Below, piece after piece: positions 39,180 through 50,959 of a stretch of DNA of 64,000 nt (position 1 is its first letter; the number at the start of each line of letters is the position of its first letter). Origin of the DNA: Symsagittifera roscoffensis. Lineage: Eukaryota > Xenacoelomorpha > Acoela > Convolutidae. A program made the translations under genes and the position numbers. A model generated the notes under the pieces. It saw nothing but the letters and a program-made list of their open reading frames with translations, had not been told where the DNA came from and made no database searches. The DNA lies in assembly GCF_963678635.1 (NCBI RefSeq), contig NC_087062.1, positions 31,210,833 through 31,274,832 of the forward strand, written 5' to 3'.

Positions 39180-39903
39180 AAATAAAAAATCTTCACTTAA
39201 TTTTTTCCGCCATTTTTTCTTGCCACCTACTCAGAGTCACGAATAATACCAGGCTAGACTCTGCGAGCTTTCCTCGAGGTGGGTACGAAAAAAAAACAAC
39301 CTGCGCCATGATTCTTTTTCAATCACTTCTTAGCGTGATTGTTACAATAAACACCAGATATCTCTCGACTAACCAGATCACAACATTCTAAGCAATCATG
39401 TAGTACACAATTATTTGACCATTTTCTTTTGATGATTTTGAGAAAAATTTTAAAATTTATTTTTTGGATTTGTCTTTTTTTTTTATTATTTCACCTCTTA
39501 TTTTTAAATCTTCAAGCCCTTCAAAGTTCAACAATTTTTCATGATTCAAACTTTTTTTTGTAAAAAACAACCCAATTTGAAATAAAGACTTGGACCAATA
39601 ATTGAGATTTTAATTTTGCCTCTTGCCTTTTTCTTCTTGGAAAGCTTAATTTTCGTTCTATCAAGCAAGTTAAACAATCAAATTAGTGCGACTTCGATTT
39701 GAAAAAGTGAACTCGACCAATAACTCCAGCGTTTGCTTTGTTATGATTTGATCTATACAATTCTTTCGTATTTCTAAGAAATTTAAGACAGTTTCGACTA
39801 CTGTTTTATTGTCGCCTGATTTTGCTTTCGTAAGATGCTTTCTACAACAGTGTTTTATTTTTCTGAATATACTCGAATTAATTGAGACAAAACAAAATGT
39901 TTT

Positions 39904-39909
39904 TTTATT
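39904..39909 (-). terminator. poly(A) signal overlapping the PAK1IP1 stop
   Basis: The minus strand reads GAG TAA TAAAAAAAC, so AATAAA begins in the stop codon. The mature 3' UTR would be only tens of bases. Confidence 0.55.
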
Positions 39910-40942
39910 ACTCTTGTATTGACGCAGATGTCAAAGAAGTAATTCTGCATTTGACATTAACCAAAGTAACAAAACAAAGATCTAAAGGCTCTTTGGCAAC
40001 ATCTGAAGTCCACACTTTGATGAAGCCATCTGAGCTTCCGCTGAAAACAGTAAATTTATTTAATTGTTCATCGTTGGGTTGTACTGATAAACCTTTAATG
40101 CGCGAGTTGTGTGCATTTCTCAGTTCGATTGTCTTGTTGTCTTCTAAGCTGACAAGTATCAAATGTCCCGCATCAGTTGAGACAACTAGCAGCTTATCAG
40201 TCACGAACTTGGCACAAGTCAATAAACCGCAATTGTCTATTTTGAAAGATGCTATGGTCTGTCCATCATTGAGACTCTTAACATCCAGAATTTTATCTCC
40301 GAGTATTGCAAATCTGTCTATTTTAGACTCTGTCTCATTATTGCCTGAACTTGACTTTGATTTGAGCAGAGGAGGCCATAAAACTGTGTGTGGTTTCCAT
40401 TTGACAGGCATACTGTATGCTAGCACACACGAGCACAGGTCCCACACTTTCACATATCCTCCTGCGTCTGTAGTGAGTGCCACTCTTCCACTTGTGGGTT
40501 CCACTGATACAGACAACACTGCTTTCTTCAGACGGAACTGTTTGAGTAGTGAGAAAGTGAGTCCGCTGCAGTCCCACACACAAACACTTCCATCTTCAGC
40601 TCCCGATACCATTAGTCTCTTTTGGAAGAAGTCGATGCAGTTAACAGTTGCCGAGTGAAACCTCACAGGTCCCAACTCTCGTCTACTCGTGACGTCATAG
40701 AGATAGATGGCCTCATCTGAACTGCCACAGGCCAAAACACTCCCATTGGTCGATACACAGCGCAGACTACTAGCTGCCGAGTGTATTCGGAATTGCAACT
40801 CCAGCTTCGTACAAATCACATTATCTTCTGACTTCTCTTCACTTTTCAACTCTGTCGCTTCTGAATTACTGTTTCTGTTGAGAGTCAATTTGTATCCTAC
40901 GAGATAGCGCTCGTAAGTGGATGCATACACTTCCATCATCAT
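39908..40942 (-). CDS. PAK1IP1: PAK1IP1 / MAK11-type WD40 protein, single coding exon
   Basis: 344 residues (human PAK1IP1 is about 390). The start MEVYASTYERYLVGYKL matches the family's first strand, and WD repeats follow: IYLYD near 78, SGAEDGSVCVWD near 111, GGYVKVWD near 162, SSDGFIKVW near 303. The family is nucleolar, acts in 60S ribosomal subunit assembly (yeast Mak11) and was named for binding the kinase PAK1. The coding region has no intron. Three ATGs in a row open the frame (MMMEV); the third aligns best with relatives. A 3' splice-site-like TTTTCAG ends eight bases before the first ATG, so a 5' UTR intron or a trans-spliced leader is likely. Confidence 0.93.
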   Translation of the reverse strand: MMMEVYASTYERYLVGYKLTLNRNSNSEATELKSEEKSEDNVICTKLELQFRIHSAASSLRCVSTNGSVLACGSSDEAIYLYDVTSRRELGPVRFHSATVNCIDFFQKRLMVSGAEDGSVCVWDCSGLTFSLLKQFRLKKAVLSVSVEPTSGRVALTTDAGGYVKVWDLCSCVLAYSMPVKWKPHTVLWPPLLKSKSSSGNNETESKIDRFAILGDKILDVKSLNDGQTIASFKIDNCGLLTCAKFVTDKLLVVSTDAGHLILVSLEDNKTIELRNAHNSRIKGLSVQPNDEQLNKFTVFSGSSDGFIKVWTSDVAKEPLDLCFVTLVNVKCRITSLTSASIQE

Positions 40943-40950
40943 TTAATGTT

Positions 40951-40962
40951 CTGAAAACAATC
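40951..40962 (-). promoter_or_regulatory. 3' splice site just upstream of the PAK1IP1 start
   Basis: The minus strand reads GATTGTTTTCAG|AACATTAA, then ATGATGATGG. It is a good acceptor with only eight bases of leader after it. Confidence 0.55.
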
Positions 40963-41575
40963 AAAAGGTTAACTAAACTTCTCTCCGCTTTAAACCTCGA
41001 AAATGAGAGTACATATTAAAGCTAATTCAATTTAAATTCTTAGAAGAGAACTTAGAAGAGAATGATAGATTTTTCAAATGTGTCGAAGCTAACGATTCGA
41101 CAACTGGAAGTGCGGGCGGACAAAAATATGGGCATTATTGGTTTAAAGACGCGAAAATTATACTAACAACTCAACTAATAAAAAAACGTTTAACCTAAAT
41201 GTAGACACAGAAAAGAGTTAATGAACTAAAACATTGATGAAACTGAAAGCTACACAAAATCAATTAAGTTTACTTTTTGCCCGAGTTAATATTTCTTAGA
41301 CGGTGTAATTTACCCTCCAAAAGGGAAATGAACCCGAAAAAAAACAAGAAAAATGAGTGTCCTCAACTTATCACTTTCTCTTCGAAAAAATTGTCTAAAT
41401 AGGCCACAAATCACATCATTCTAAATTAAAGATCAAATTGTGTGAATCCAATCTGTATTATTTCAGACAACGAATAGTTGTTTCCGACAATATACAAAAT
41501 TCTATCTACCTGAAAACCTAACTACAATTTTGGGTAGACTACTTTTGCATCATATAAAACAAACCATATTTGAAA

Positions 41576-41690
41576 AAGGATAGCCCGTTACTGTGCAAGT
41601 AGCACAGAATGTTCCGACCATAGTCTTAGAAAAATATTTTAAAAAATTTCAAATTCATGTCGTTTTTTTCCGGCGTGGTGTGATTGTGAT
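41576..41690 (+). repeat. dispersed repeat family B, copy 3
   Basis: AAGGATAGCCCGTTACTGTG, AGAATGTTCCGACCATAG, GTCGTTTTTTTCCGGCGTGG. Confidence 0.7.
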
Positions 41691-42439
41691 AAAAAGAACT
41701 CAACGAAAAAGTGGAGATTAGGCACATTCGACAGGCATAGAAAGCAAATTGAAAAACACTTTTTGTAGAAAATTGACTAGAACAACGAAAAAAAAATCAA
41801 AACATATTCAAACTTTTTTTTGCAGGTTTTCGATTTCAAAACGGCGCTAAAATACTAAAAAAAATAACGTATTAAAATAAGCTATTTCAAGCTTCGCTTT
41901 ATTCGCTCGAGTTAAGACGCAAAAACCAAAAATTTCAAACCGGATTTTCTCGACACTGGGAAAACATTTATAAAAAATTTTAACAGTCGTTCGAAAAACA
42001 GCTGCAACAACTCTGTGTTAGATGATTTTGCGTGGGTAACAAAAACAAAGAAAACTAAACCACCCGAATACAGAGTTCCTCCCCGTTTTTCAAATGGCCG
42101 GAACAAAAAAAAATTGAGCTTAGACAAAACGAGGCGTTTCATTTATGATCGATATGGATATGATATTCAACAGATAGAGTTGAAAAAAGGTATCAAAGTA
42201 AGAAAACAAAAATGAAAGGCAGAAAACTTTACCACGATCTCTCGATTTTATTATTACATCGCTGTGTATTCAAAAAAATCCTATTTGCAGACTGAACGTG
42301 ACGTGCTGGTACTTAACCAATTTCTATTTCACTTAAAGTCAAAGGACAGCTTATTCTCCCACCATTCGATTAAGAGTTTGAACATCGCAATCATACAGTT
42401 GGAAAAAGAGTCAATGAACGCATGAGATCAGAAAAGAAA

Positions 42440-42720
42440 CTTTCTTGGTTAAAAAAAACTTTCAAATTTCAAAGTACAAAATACATGCCCTCAAAGCCCT
42501 TTGAATTGCAAGAAAAACTCAGAATTGACTTTCTTCTGATAAAATGACCCAATTTGAGAACACTGGATTAGGTAAGTTTTTAATTCCGTTGAGAAATCTG
42601 AACATTTAAATCCTCTTTCGAAACTACAAGACTATCACGTTTTTCATGACCTTTACACATTTGCTGTACGATAGTGAGTTTGCTTTCCTTTTAACAAAGG
42701 AGATGAGCTGAAACTAAAGA
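42440..42720. repeat. dispersed repeat family F, copy 2
   Basis: Phrase order as in 25,915-26,190; ends in CTTTTAACAAAGGAGATGAG. Confidence 0.5.
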
Positions 42721-43069
42721 CAAATCAAGTCGCAACGCGAAATCAAAATTGAGCGTGAACAAATTTCTAGACTTTTTCCTGAAAAAAAAACACAAAAAAT
42801 CATCAAGACCTATATAAGAGTATTCACTACACTACGTTCATCACTTTTAAGCAATGGGTCAGTAGATTGTTTTATTCCACTCAAAACTGTACAAATAAAA
42901 ATCGGTGTTTGAAACTTGAAGACAAAGTCCATGGTTTGCCCTGAATTTTTCGACTGCTGAGCTCAATTTTCCCTCAACTTTTCAAGCGTATTTGAAAAAC
43001 GAGGTCAAAATGGTGCCAGTTCAACAAACCGCTTTAGGAATAAACAAACGAAGCAATTAAAAAATAAGA

Positions 43070-43480
43070 CTGCTCTTGATGGTGAAGCCTTAAATGTTCC
43101 GACTGCTTTTAAAGCTATATGAAGTAGTGTTCGCTTCAAAAAATATATAAAATTTTCAAAAAAAAACCAAGTTTTTTTCGATAACCACCCCTCACACGCT
43201 ATTTCAAGTTCAAAGTGCTATATTTCGGATATAGCAAAGCATTGCATTAAACAGACTAAAAAGGATGTCTTAATTCAATTTCAAACGATTTCTAAGACGT
43301 ATTAAATCTCCGCTTAAGCGTTAATAGCACGAAACATATCTCCTTTTAATTATCCATAATTGGCAAATCTTTATAATAAATAAAATTGGCAACTTTAACA
43401 GGTGAAATATCTTTTTAAACTTGAGCTCAAAGCAACAATACTTTTTGGCTGATATAAAAAATTTGCGTCAAAATTGGTTA
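43070..43480. repeat. dispersed repeat family D, copy 3
   Basis: Contains TTTCAAACGATTTCTAAGAC and CCGCTTAAGCGTTAATAGC in the order seen at 23,285-23,720. Confidence 0.55.
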
Positions 43481-44573
43481 GCTAATAAGTCGTTATTTGC
43501 CTGGAGAAAAAAAACCACCTTCAGCACAAATATTCCGTCACTTTCCTCGAAAGTCGGAGCAACTACGTAATAAGCGGAAAACTTTGCAAAAACTGTACAA
43601 TGAAGGCGAATCGATATATCCTCTTGCTGCAGTAAAGTTTTTCAATGGTGCTTATAAGGTACTCTTTGGAAAAAATGAAAATCATCCATTTAAAACTAAT
43701 TTATATTTAAAAAATCTTATTTCCCGAAAAAAATCCTAACACATTATATTCTTTGACATGCTTTTCTTCAGAACAAAAAAAAACACTTTTTCTCAGGCAT
43801 TTAGTGCTAATTTTTTCTAATGAAGATGATACCAAAAACAGAATATAGCATATGATATGATGACGAAACCTTTATAACCTCTCTCAAATTGTTGGTTTGA
43901 AAAAAAGAGAATAACTGTAGAAAAATTCTACTACGTTTTCAGTATATCAAACATAAATTAGAAATTCGAATTCAACATTATAAGATCAAAGCGGTTTACA
44001 TAAATTTGTGTAACTGAATATGAGCAAATTAAATCTAACATTACATTAAAAAGAGCAATTTAATTTCCGACAAAGAGATTGGGCTTTCTCGTCAGCTCAT
44101 CAGCTTGCCTTGCCCCAAAATCCCAATCCAAAACTTATTATATTCAGGTTATGCTATATATTCAGTATCGAGTGGTGGACGCAAATTGATTACCATGATT
44201 CACGCAATATTTCAGGATCGAAGACAGACTACTTGCTGCTGCAAAACTAGCATTCAGCTTCTGACTTCCTCTGAAGTGAAGTACTTGGCAAGATTACGTT
44301 AAAAAGTAACTGTCCAAAATCATGACCATTGAATGGGTGGGAATTGTTCTAAACGCGCTACTCAAACAAACAGTGCGTAATAAATATAAAGCAACAAAAA
44401 GCAATATCTGCCACCTTTTCTTTTTACCCCAAAATTAATGAAATACATTAGTAATCATCGAAAAAAAAATAAAAAACAATGGAAACAGATATATGAAAGA
44501 CGAGTAAATATCGAGAATATCAACTAAAAATAAAACCGATAACAAAAGTTAGCAAAATTTAGTATTGTGTAGT

Positions 44574-44579
44574 TTTATT
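44574..44579 (-). terminator. poly(A) signal AATAAA
   Basis: About 95 bases past the stop codon of the unidentified gene at 44,675; a normal position for the 3' end of its mRNA. Confidence 0.6.
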
Positions 44580-44674
44580 TGTTTATGAGCACGACTCCAG
44601 TTTCTAACTGGATCAAAATTCAAGCAACAATTTAGGCTGGACGGGATGGTGAGAAGATGAGATCTGCATCAGTT

Positions 44675-46695
44675 TTAGAGTCTGTCAAAGAACTTGGCAC
44701 TGCTTTGCAGTATCTCTGTAAGTCGTAAATAGTATTCTAGAGTTTGGGCGCATATCTTGTCGTCTGAGATAAGATCCTTACTGTATGAAGACACTGTTCT
44801 GTGGGGTTCCCTGTAGAACATGGAGATACAAGGACGTTTCACTTCTGGCATTTTGTCCATGTACTTCTCACATGCCACCAGACCACACATTTTGGAGTTT
44901 CCGGCCGCTTTGATGAGGCGGGTGTCCTCGTCGTCGTACTTGATAGTTCCCGAGTTTCTGAACTTGAGCTGTCTCGTCTGATCTACATCTGACTCTTGCA
45001 TGAGAAAGTGGCTCCTGGTGAGTAGTTTGTGTTCTCCGAGGTCGTAGATTCCAAACTCTCTCACGATGTGATAATGCACTGTAAATTGCAGACAATGCGA
45101 GTCCGCATACCCTAAAGACAACACTTTTTATCGAGCAATATATGTAATACAAGTTTCATTAAGATCAAGATAATTGTTCCGACAATTGAAAGTGGGGAGG
45201 AGCTTTGGATTCTCGGCTGTGTTTTAGTTCTTTCTACTTTTTGTTTTCCACGCAAAATCAGGTACCACAAACAATTGTCAGAAAGAGTCGAGTGATATAT
45301 CACATTTACGACTTGTAGTCTTGATTCGAACCCTATTAAAAAATTCCTTAAGCCTCCGGCAGTGTAGAGAAAAACAGATTCAAAATTTTCGATTTTTGGT
45401 CTAATTTCGAGCAAATAAAGCAGTGAACAGGCTAATAATACGCAAATAAGACGTAAAAATCTATCTTTACTCTAGAAATATCGTTATTTGAAGCATCTTT
45501 TGGTGCCTACTTGAAAACAAGAGTCCAGAAAAAAAATTTTCGACTAACTTTTTCAAAAAAAAACTTAGTAAAATATGCGTATTCTACTCTTATTACTGAA
45601 TGTACTTATTTTCCAGACTTTCATTCAGGTCCGCTCATAGCTGAGCGCACCAAAAACAATACAATTTCTATAAAATATGCTTTTTGTGGTCGGAACTTTC
45701 TGCGCTACTTGCACAGCAACCGGCTATCCTTGTTTTCATATGCGTTTGAATCATTTAAACATTTATTCTACTATCAAATCTTTCATGATAGATTGTTAAA
45801 GACGGATTCTTAAATCGTGACTCTTGAGTCTCCGTAGCTCATTTTTTTCAGAAAAGAGTCAGCTAAACAGCCAGTGAGCCATTCTGGAAGGCTTTAACAG
45901 CTCGCAACTTACCAAGGAGACCGCTCATCCACATGAGTCTGTCGAGGTGTCCACGTCCTTCTAGATTGGCGCTCTTCTCTTCCGCCTTTTTCCACTCAAG
46001 TGAAGGCACTTGTTTGAAAGCGGAGTTGAGTGTCTGCGTAAGAAGTGGCATGAGTTCACTGAAGAAAAGAGGACAATTGGAGTTTGAAAGAGAGTGGCGA
46101 GAAAAGTGGACTTGAATGAACACGATGGCCATCACTTTCAGTCGCACAATTTCCAGAGGTAGCTGCAGAGGCAGTCTCCCGTTTCCATTCTCACTCTCAG
46201 AGTGCAGCAACAGCAACTTCTTCAACACCTTGTCTAAAGTGGAGTGGGGCCAATGATGAAGGGGCTGATGCTTTGAATACACGTGCCAGTCTTTCTGATG
46301 CCCATAATGCAAACTGTAGAGGAGTCCCACAACATACGCAACACAGTCGCCCACTCTACCAATAAATTTATCCGAAAAAAGAGACGAACAGGACTGCTGA
46401 TGCTGCCCACCAGAACACAGCAAATCTAAAACATAGAGACGTTTTCCTTCTTTCTGTCATGCTCATCATATCATAGTGCAGTTCAATGACAATAAACAGT
46501 GATTAAATCAGAAAAACTTTGTTGAAAATTTGAGTTTGAAACAAGTTTTCTGTTTCAGGTGTCAAATATCTCACGTGGAGGCAATAACGCATTTAATTAC
46601 CATTAGTGCGTTCCACCCTGTCTTTGCTTGCACAGTCTCTTCTTTTCTTCTTGTGCTGACCACTTGTTTCATTCATTCTGCTCGTTTCCACTTGG
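44675..46695 (-). CDS. unidentified protein, last three exons
   Basis: Exons 46,601-46,695, 45,913-46,425 and 44,675-45,111, each with good splice sites (TTGCTCTAG|C, G|GTAATT, TTTTAG|AT, TTG|GTAAGT, TCTTTAG|GG), and the phases fit across both introns. The visible part encodes 347 residues: a basic stretch (QHKKKRRDC) near residue 13, then a helical, leucine-rich region (FIGRVGDCVAYVVGLLYSLH; VLKKLLLLHSE; LPLEIVRLKVMAIVFIQVHF), then a mixed C-terminal domain (CLQFTVHYHIVREFGIYDLG; MFYREPHRTVSSYSKDL; QTLEYYLRLTEILQS). No signal peptide or obvious motif; it looks like a folded alpha-helical cytoplasmic or nuclear protein. The N-terminal exons lie upstream and were not found; the BEL remnant at 48-53 kb may separate them. 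I do not recognise the family. Confidence 0.8.
45680..45735 (-). repeat. dispersed repeat family B, inverted fragment in an intron
   Basis: The reverse complement contains AAGGATAGCCGGTTGCTGTG and CAGAAAGTTCCGACCAC, matching the start of family B. It lies in the last intron of the unidentified gene. Confidence 0.6.
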
Positions 46696-47966
46696 CTAGA
46701 GCAAACAGCAATAGACATACAGCTTTGCTTTGCAATTGAGCTTCGCCAATAACCTAACACGGCGCATGGAGAGGCGGAAGAGAGGTATTAAACTCAAGAA
46801 AACCAAAAAAAGCATATTCAAGAAAAATAAATTTGTCCTTAAAACTCGACACTTTTTTCTTACCAATGACGTAACTCCACTTCTCAAACCCAAATAAAAA
46901 TACAGCAAAAATGAGTTTTAAACTGCAAGAAAATGCAAAAACAAGTCGGTAAGAAACTGAACTTAAAAAAAACTATCTAGAACGGGCATCAAAAATACGA
47001 GTCAACTGCCTTCGAAACTACACCAAAATACCTTGATAACTTAGGCACTTAACACACTCTAACAGTAACTACCAGTTATCAATGAATGCGCTGTAATGAA
47101 GCTGATAAAATACAAGTTATTAAATCGCCAGTGGAAAAAGCTACTCTGTAGTATGGAACAAGCATTTGTTTCTGAAACAAAACTAACCAATTTGAAGAAA
47201 ACTGGATCAAAATATCTTTTTATATTCCACAAGAAGTTCTAAACATAGCCAACAGAAAGTTGACTAGTTTACTGACTTGTTTCAAATCGTAACTTTCTGG
47301 TCTCAAATCTCAACTACCAACCTTCTAAGAAAAAAACAGATGACCATAAAGCTCTTCGAATTTCTAGAAGAATTTATGATTGACACTTTTTTGCTACAAA
47401 TAACCCAACTTGCGCAAACTGCCCAATAGGCAATTTTTTCATTTCGCTGCGAAATCTGATAATTTAAATCCATTTGCAAAAATAGAAGTTGATCACGTTT
47501 TTCGTGATCTTTACACTTTAGCTGTTCAATAGTGGAATTTTCCTTCCTCAAAAAAAGTAAATGGTTTGACTTAAAAACTGAAACACTACCTTGAATCTTA
47601 ATAAATAGCCAAGAGACGGTTGGAAACCTGTCGATGATTTCAGGAAGAAGAAAAAATTTCTGAAGTTTTCTTATTCAATTTTCGAATTTTGAAGAAAAAA
47701 ACATCACGTTAAATCACTTCGAACTTCAAGAACCTTTTATGATTGACACTTTGTCGCTACAATTGGCCCAAGTCGACAAAACTGAATGAAATAGAAAAGC
47801 GTTTTCCCCTGGTAAATCTATAAAATTTCCTTCTCGAAAAGCGAAGTTGTTCAAATTTTATTGCACAATTTCTTTTTCTTAAGTGAAAGTGTAATTTACC
47901 TTTGCTTTCAGCTAAATATTTGAATTGAACTAATGAAAAAAAAATGCTTAAAAAACTTATAGCTTG
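46696..47966. other. noncoding stretch with two family F repeats
   Basis: Family F copies at about 47,290-47,560 and 47,640-47,920 lie head to tail. Otherwise AT-rich. It may be intron of the unidentified gene, whose upstream exons should lie to the right. Confidence 0.5.
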
Positions 47967-48155
47967 TGTTATATGCCGAGATTTGACAATTGACAACCAT
48001 CTTAGATGACTTGAACTTTTCATATGGCATCAGGAAACCTCCGGGACAGAAATTGAAACCAGAACACAGCAAATACAAAATTGGAACAAAAGCAAAACTG
48101 AAATACATCAAATACACCGTCTAAATTAGAAAAGATTACACATTAGTTTTCTATA
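47967..48155 (+). repeat. left LTR of the degenerate BEL element (part)
   Basis: Starts TGTTATATGCC, the TGTTA start usual for BEL LTRs. It aligns with 52,478-52,614 and then with 53,066-53,112. The right limit of the LTR is unclear and could be as far as about 48,500. Confidence 0.7.
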
Positions 48156-48779
48156 TGGCACAACTAAACGGCCAGAAACCACTCCTTAGCTCTAACCTTT
48201 GATCAAGCTGGAAGCACAATTTTGTTTTTAGTGCCAATCAAGGAACACTCATTTGCTTAGAACACTCAAGAAGCAGTTGCTTAGGATAAAAAAACCAAAA
48301 CTCGGTTGAAAAACAAACACAATTGTGACGACTATAGCTTAACTTTGGTAAAGGGACGTAAACTTTACGTTTGGTTAAAATTATTTTTCGCCTGTTTAAG
48401 TTTCGGAACGATCTACTATCAAGCATTTGTAACTTCCAATTACTTATTTGATTTCGTTAGACTTAGTTGAAAATGTATTTACCGCAACATTGTTCTTTTA
48501 TCTTCGTTCCCTTTAAGTTTAGGTCTAGCTACCGAGGACAGGAACTGACAAAGTAGGTCTAACTAACGACCGGATACGACATCTACGACAGCTGCAACGA
48601 CAAGTGCAAATGAACATGGATTCGAGTGATCGACAACAAATAGCGCCAAGACCTCGACACGCCAACGGATCTCGACCATCAACCAACCAGCCTTCCCAGA
48701 AGACTTGTCAAAACTCGAATGCGAACACCTGGTCCCCATGTCCATTCGACGGATAGATTCACCGCCCAGTATACTGAAG

Positions 48780-49200
48780 CAAGTATCAGAATTCACCTTA
48801 GGAAGAGACCCGTTTCGGAAAAGAAACTGTTACAATTGCTTTGGCAACATCAAGTGAAAGATTGCCCATCAAAGCACACATGCAGCAAATGCAATCAGCA
48901 TTATCATACAACTGCACACGACGACCACCAAAGTTAAATCCAAATAAGCGACCGAATCAAATCAACCATCTCACCAGCAAAAAGAAGATATTCAGGATCA
49001 ACAGCTCACTATTGCTACTTTCACCACTCGCATAAAGGCACCGCAACATTTACCTTAATGGATATGCCTTTCTTGATACAGGAAGCACAAACAGCTACAT
49101 ATCGCAACCTACAGCAGCATATCTTCAACTGGAGGAAACTAACCATCAGGAACAACTTCTCATAGGTTTCTTCAACTCGCAAAAGAGAGACGCTAAGACA
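48780..49200 (+). pseudogene. BEL Gag zinc finger and protease remnant
   Basis: A zinc-knuckle region reads as CYNCFGN, then CPSKHTCSKCNQHYHTTAH across a frame change (near 48,830-48,930). Downstream near 49,050-49,130 lies GYAFLDTGSTNSYISQP, a clear aspartic protease active site (DTG). Frames are disrupted between them. Confidence 0.75.
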
Positions 49201-49222
49201 AAGGATATTACAGTTCATTTAT

Positions 49223-50270
49223 TTGGAAAAAACACTTGCAATTGAACTAAATAATGTTCTAATCAAAGAGCACTTGAAAGCAGCGGAGCCCGAAAGGTTG
49301 AGCAACATCAGTAGCAAACACGACCACTATAAAGCAGCAATTGCCCAATACCACCGGATGAAAATAAAATTTAACAAGAATTCGGAAAACTTCGCCTTCC
49401 ACCAGGATACAATTGACAAGGATCTCAGCAGGCACTACATAGGGAAATTAATGCGAGACGGATTCGACAAGATGGATTCTAACAGATCCTGGCGTAATCA
49501 ACCCAAACAAGCCAGAAAAACTTCGCCGTGTTTCCAATGCCAAAAATAAACTTGAAGGAGTTTGCCTAAATTGTATGCTTTTCACTGGACCTGACTTGCT
49601 CCCCAACCTAATAGGAGTAATTAACCGTTTTCGCGAAGGAAAGCACTTCATCACTGCTGACATTGAAGGGATGTACATGCAGGTTTCTGTTAACCCCGGA
49701 GACAGAAAAATTCTTCGTTATCTCTGCGGAGCTGAAGAACCCGAATTTTCGAGTACACTCGATTCGTCTTTGAAGCCAATTGTTCTCCTACTTTGCACAA
49801 TTTTACGTATTGAGAACCTGTGCAGAAGACAATGCTTAAAACTATTGCCATAGCGGAAAACTTGTTTACGAGAACTTCTACTTGGACGACTTCTTCGAAG
49901 CCAGCGAGAACATCGGAACCGCAGTGAAAATCATAGAAGAGCTTCGACACGTACTACAACAAGGAAGCTTCAACCTGACGAAAAAGATAACCACAGATCA
50001 TAGAAAAATTGCAAACAATACCAAAAGAACACAGATCCATCACCCTAGACCAAATCAAGGACCCCGAACTATTCCAGCGAATTCTAGGAATACGATGGAA
50101 AGTAACGATACACTCAGCTTTAACACTGAGAAACTACACGACCTCGTCCGAAAGAAACCGACACAACAGAACCTACTTCCCACAGCCTCGTCTATCTTTG
50201 ACCCAATAGGAATAGAAGCTTCGAATATTACAGCAAGCAATTTGGAGAGAAAGAGTGAAGTTTGACGACC
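49223..50270 (+). pseudogene. BEL reverse transcriptase remnant
   Basis: Contains LTR-retrotransposon polymerase blocks: LLPNLIGVINRFREGKHFIT, then ADIEGMYMQVSV (the first catalytic Asp region) near 49,600-49,690, and YLDDFFEAS (the YxDD motif) near 49,880-49,905 in another frame, followed by LGIRWKV near 50,085. Multiple frameshifts and stops; not functional. Confidence 0.8.
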
Positions 50271-50959
50271 AAATTACATGAGAATTGATTCCTGAACTTA
50301 TCGAGCTTCTCGACGACAGAAACGGCCTACAGACTGAAAATACCTCGAAACTACTTTGAATACAGCTACCGCAACATCGCTCTTTATGTTTTTTAGATGC
50401 CTCCTACAGCGCCTTAGCAGCAGTCAATTAATTTGGGTACAGCAACAGTACCACTCGGAAAATCAGCATCTCATTTGTTCAAGGAAAAGCTCGAGTGGCT
50501 CCCCTAAAACAGCACAATTAAATTGGAACAAAAAGCCGCAGTTTATACTGCTCACCTCGCAAAATTCATTGGGAAAGAACAAAGAATTGACATCAGCTCT
50601 ACACATATGTGACCGACAGCACAACAGCGCTTCAGTGGATACAGGAATCTGCTGAACGACAACAAAATTTGTGGCTCACAGTTGCAAAAATTTTGGAAAG
50701 CACCCAAACGAGTCAAAAGAAACATTGCCTAAAACCCCTATACCCAGCAGAGGACGGAACCCATTAGTATATCTATCGGAAATCAGTAACAACCAAGATG
50801 ATTCACCGGACCACAATTTAAATGTGAACAAGAAAACATATGTCCATAGCTACATTTAAACCACGCGAACACGGATACTTCGATACTGCAACTCAACGAT
50901 TGAATCGGGCAAAGAGATGAAACATAAACAACACCAGTGCTAGCTTTTCAGAAACGATA

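Larger units (their letters stand above)
37071..39901. other. intergenic repeats between the BEL element and PAK1IP1
   Basis: Contains a family B copy (37,711-37,820), a perfect palindrome GCGGAGCTCCGC (38,489-38,500), a TAGTTCCCGAT phrase twice (about 38,394 and 39,147), and the hairpin at 39,160-39,179. The hydrophobic frame at 37,184-37,390 (minus) lacks good splice sites. Confidence 0.5.
40963..44573. other. noncoding stretch upstream of PAK1IP1
   Basis: Holds family B copy 3 (41,576-41,690), family F copy 2 (42,440-42,720) and family D copy 3 (43,070-43,480). Short open frames here are AT-rich and lack splice signals or similarity I recognise. Confidence 0.55.

Noticed and set aside
43497-43739. 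80-residue plus-strand frame
   Set aside because: Lysine/asparagine-rich as expected for A-rich noncoding DNA; begins right after a family D repeat and has no supporting signals.
45112-45414. 100-residue minus-strand frame
   Set aside because: Lies wholly in the last intron of the unidentified gene, whose flanking exons join in phase without it.
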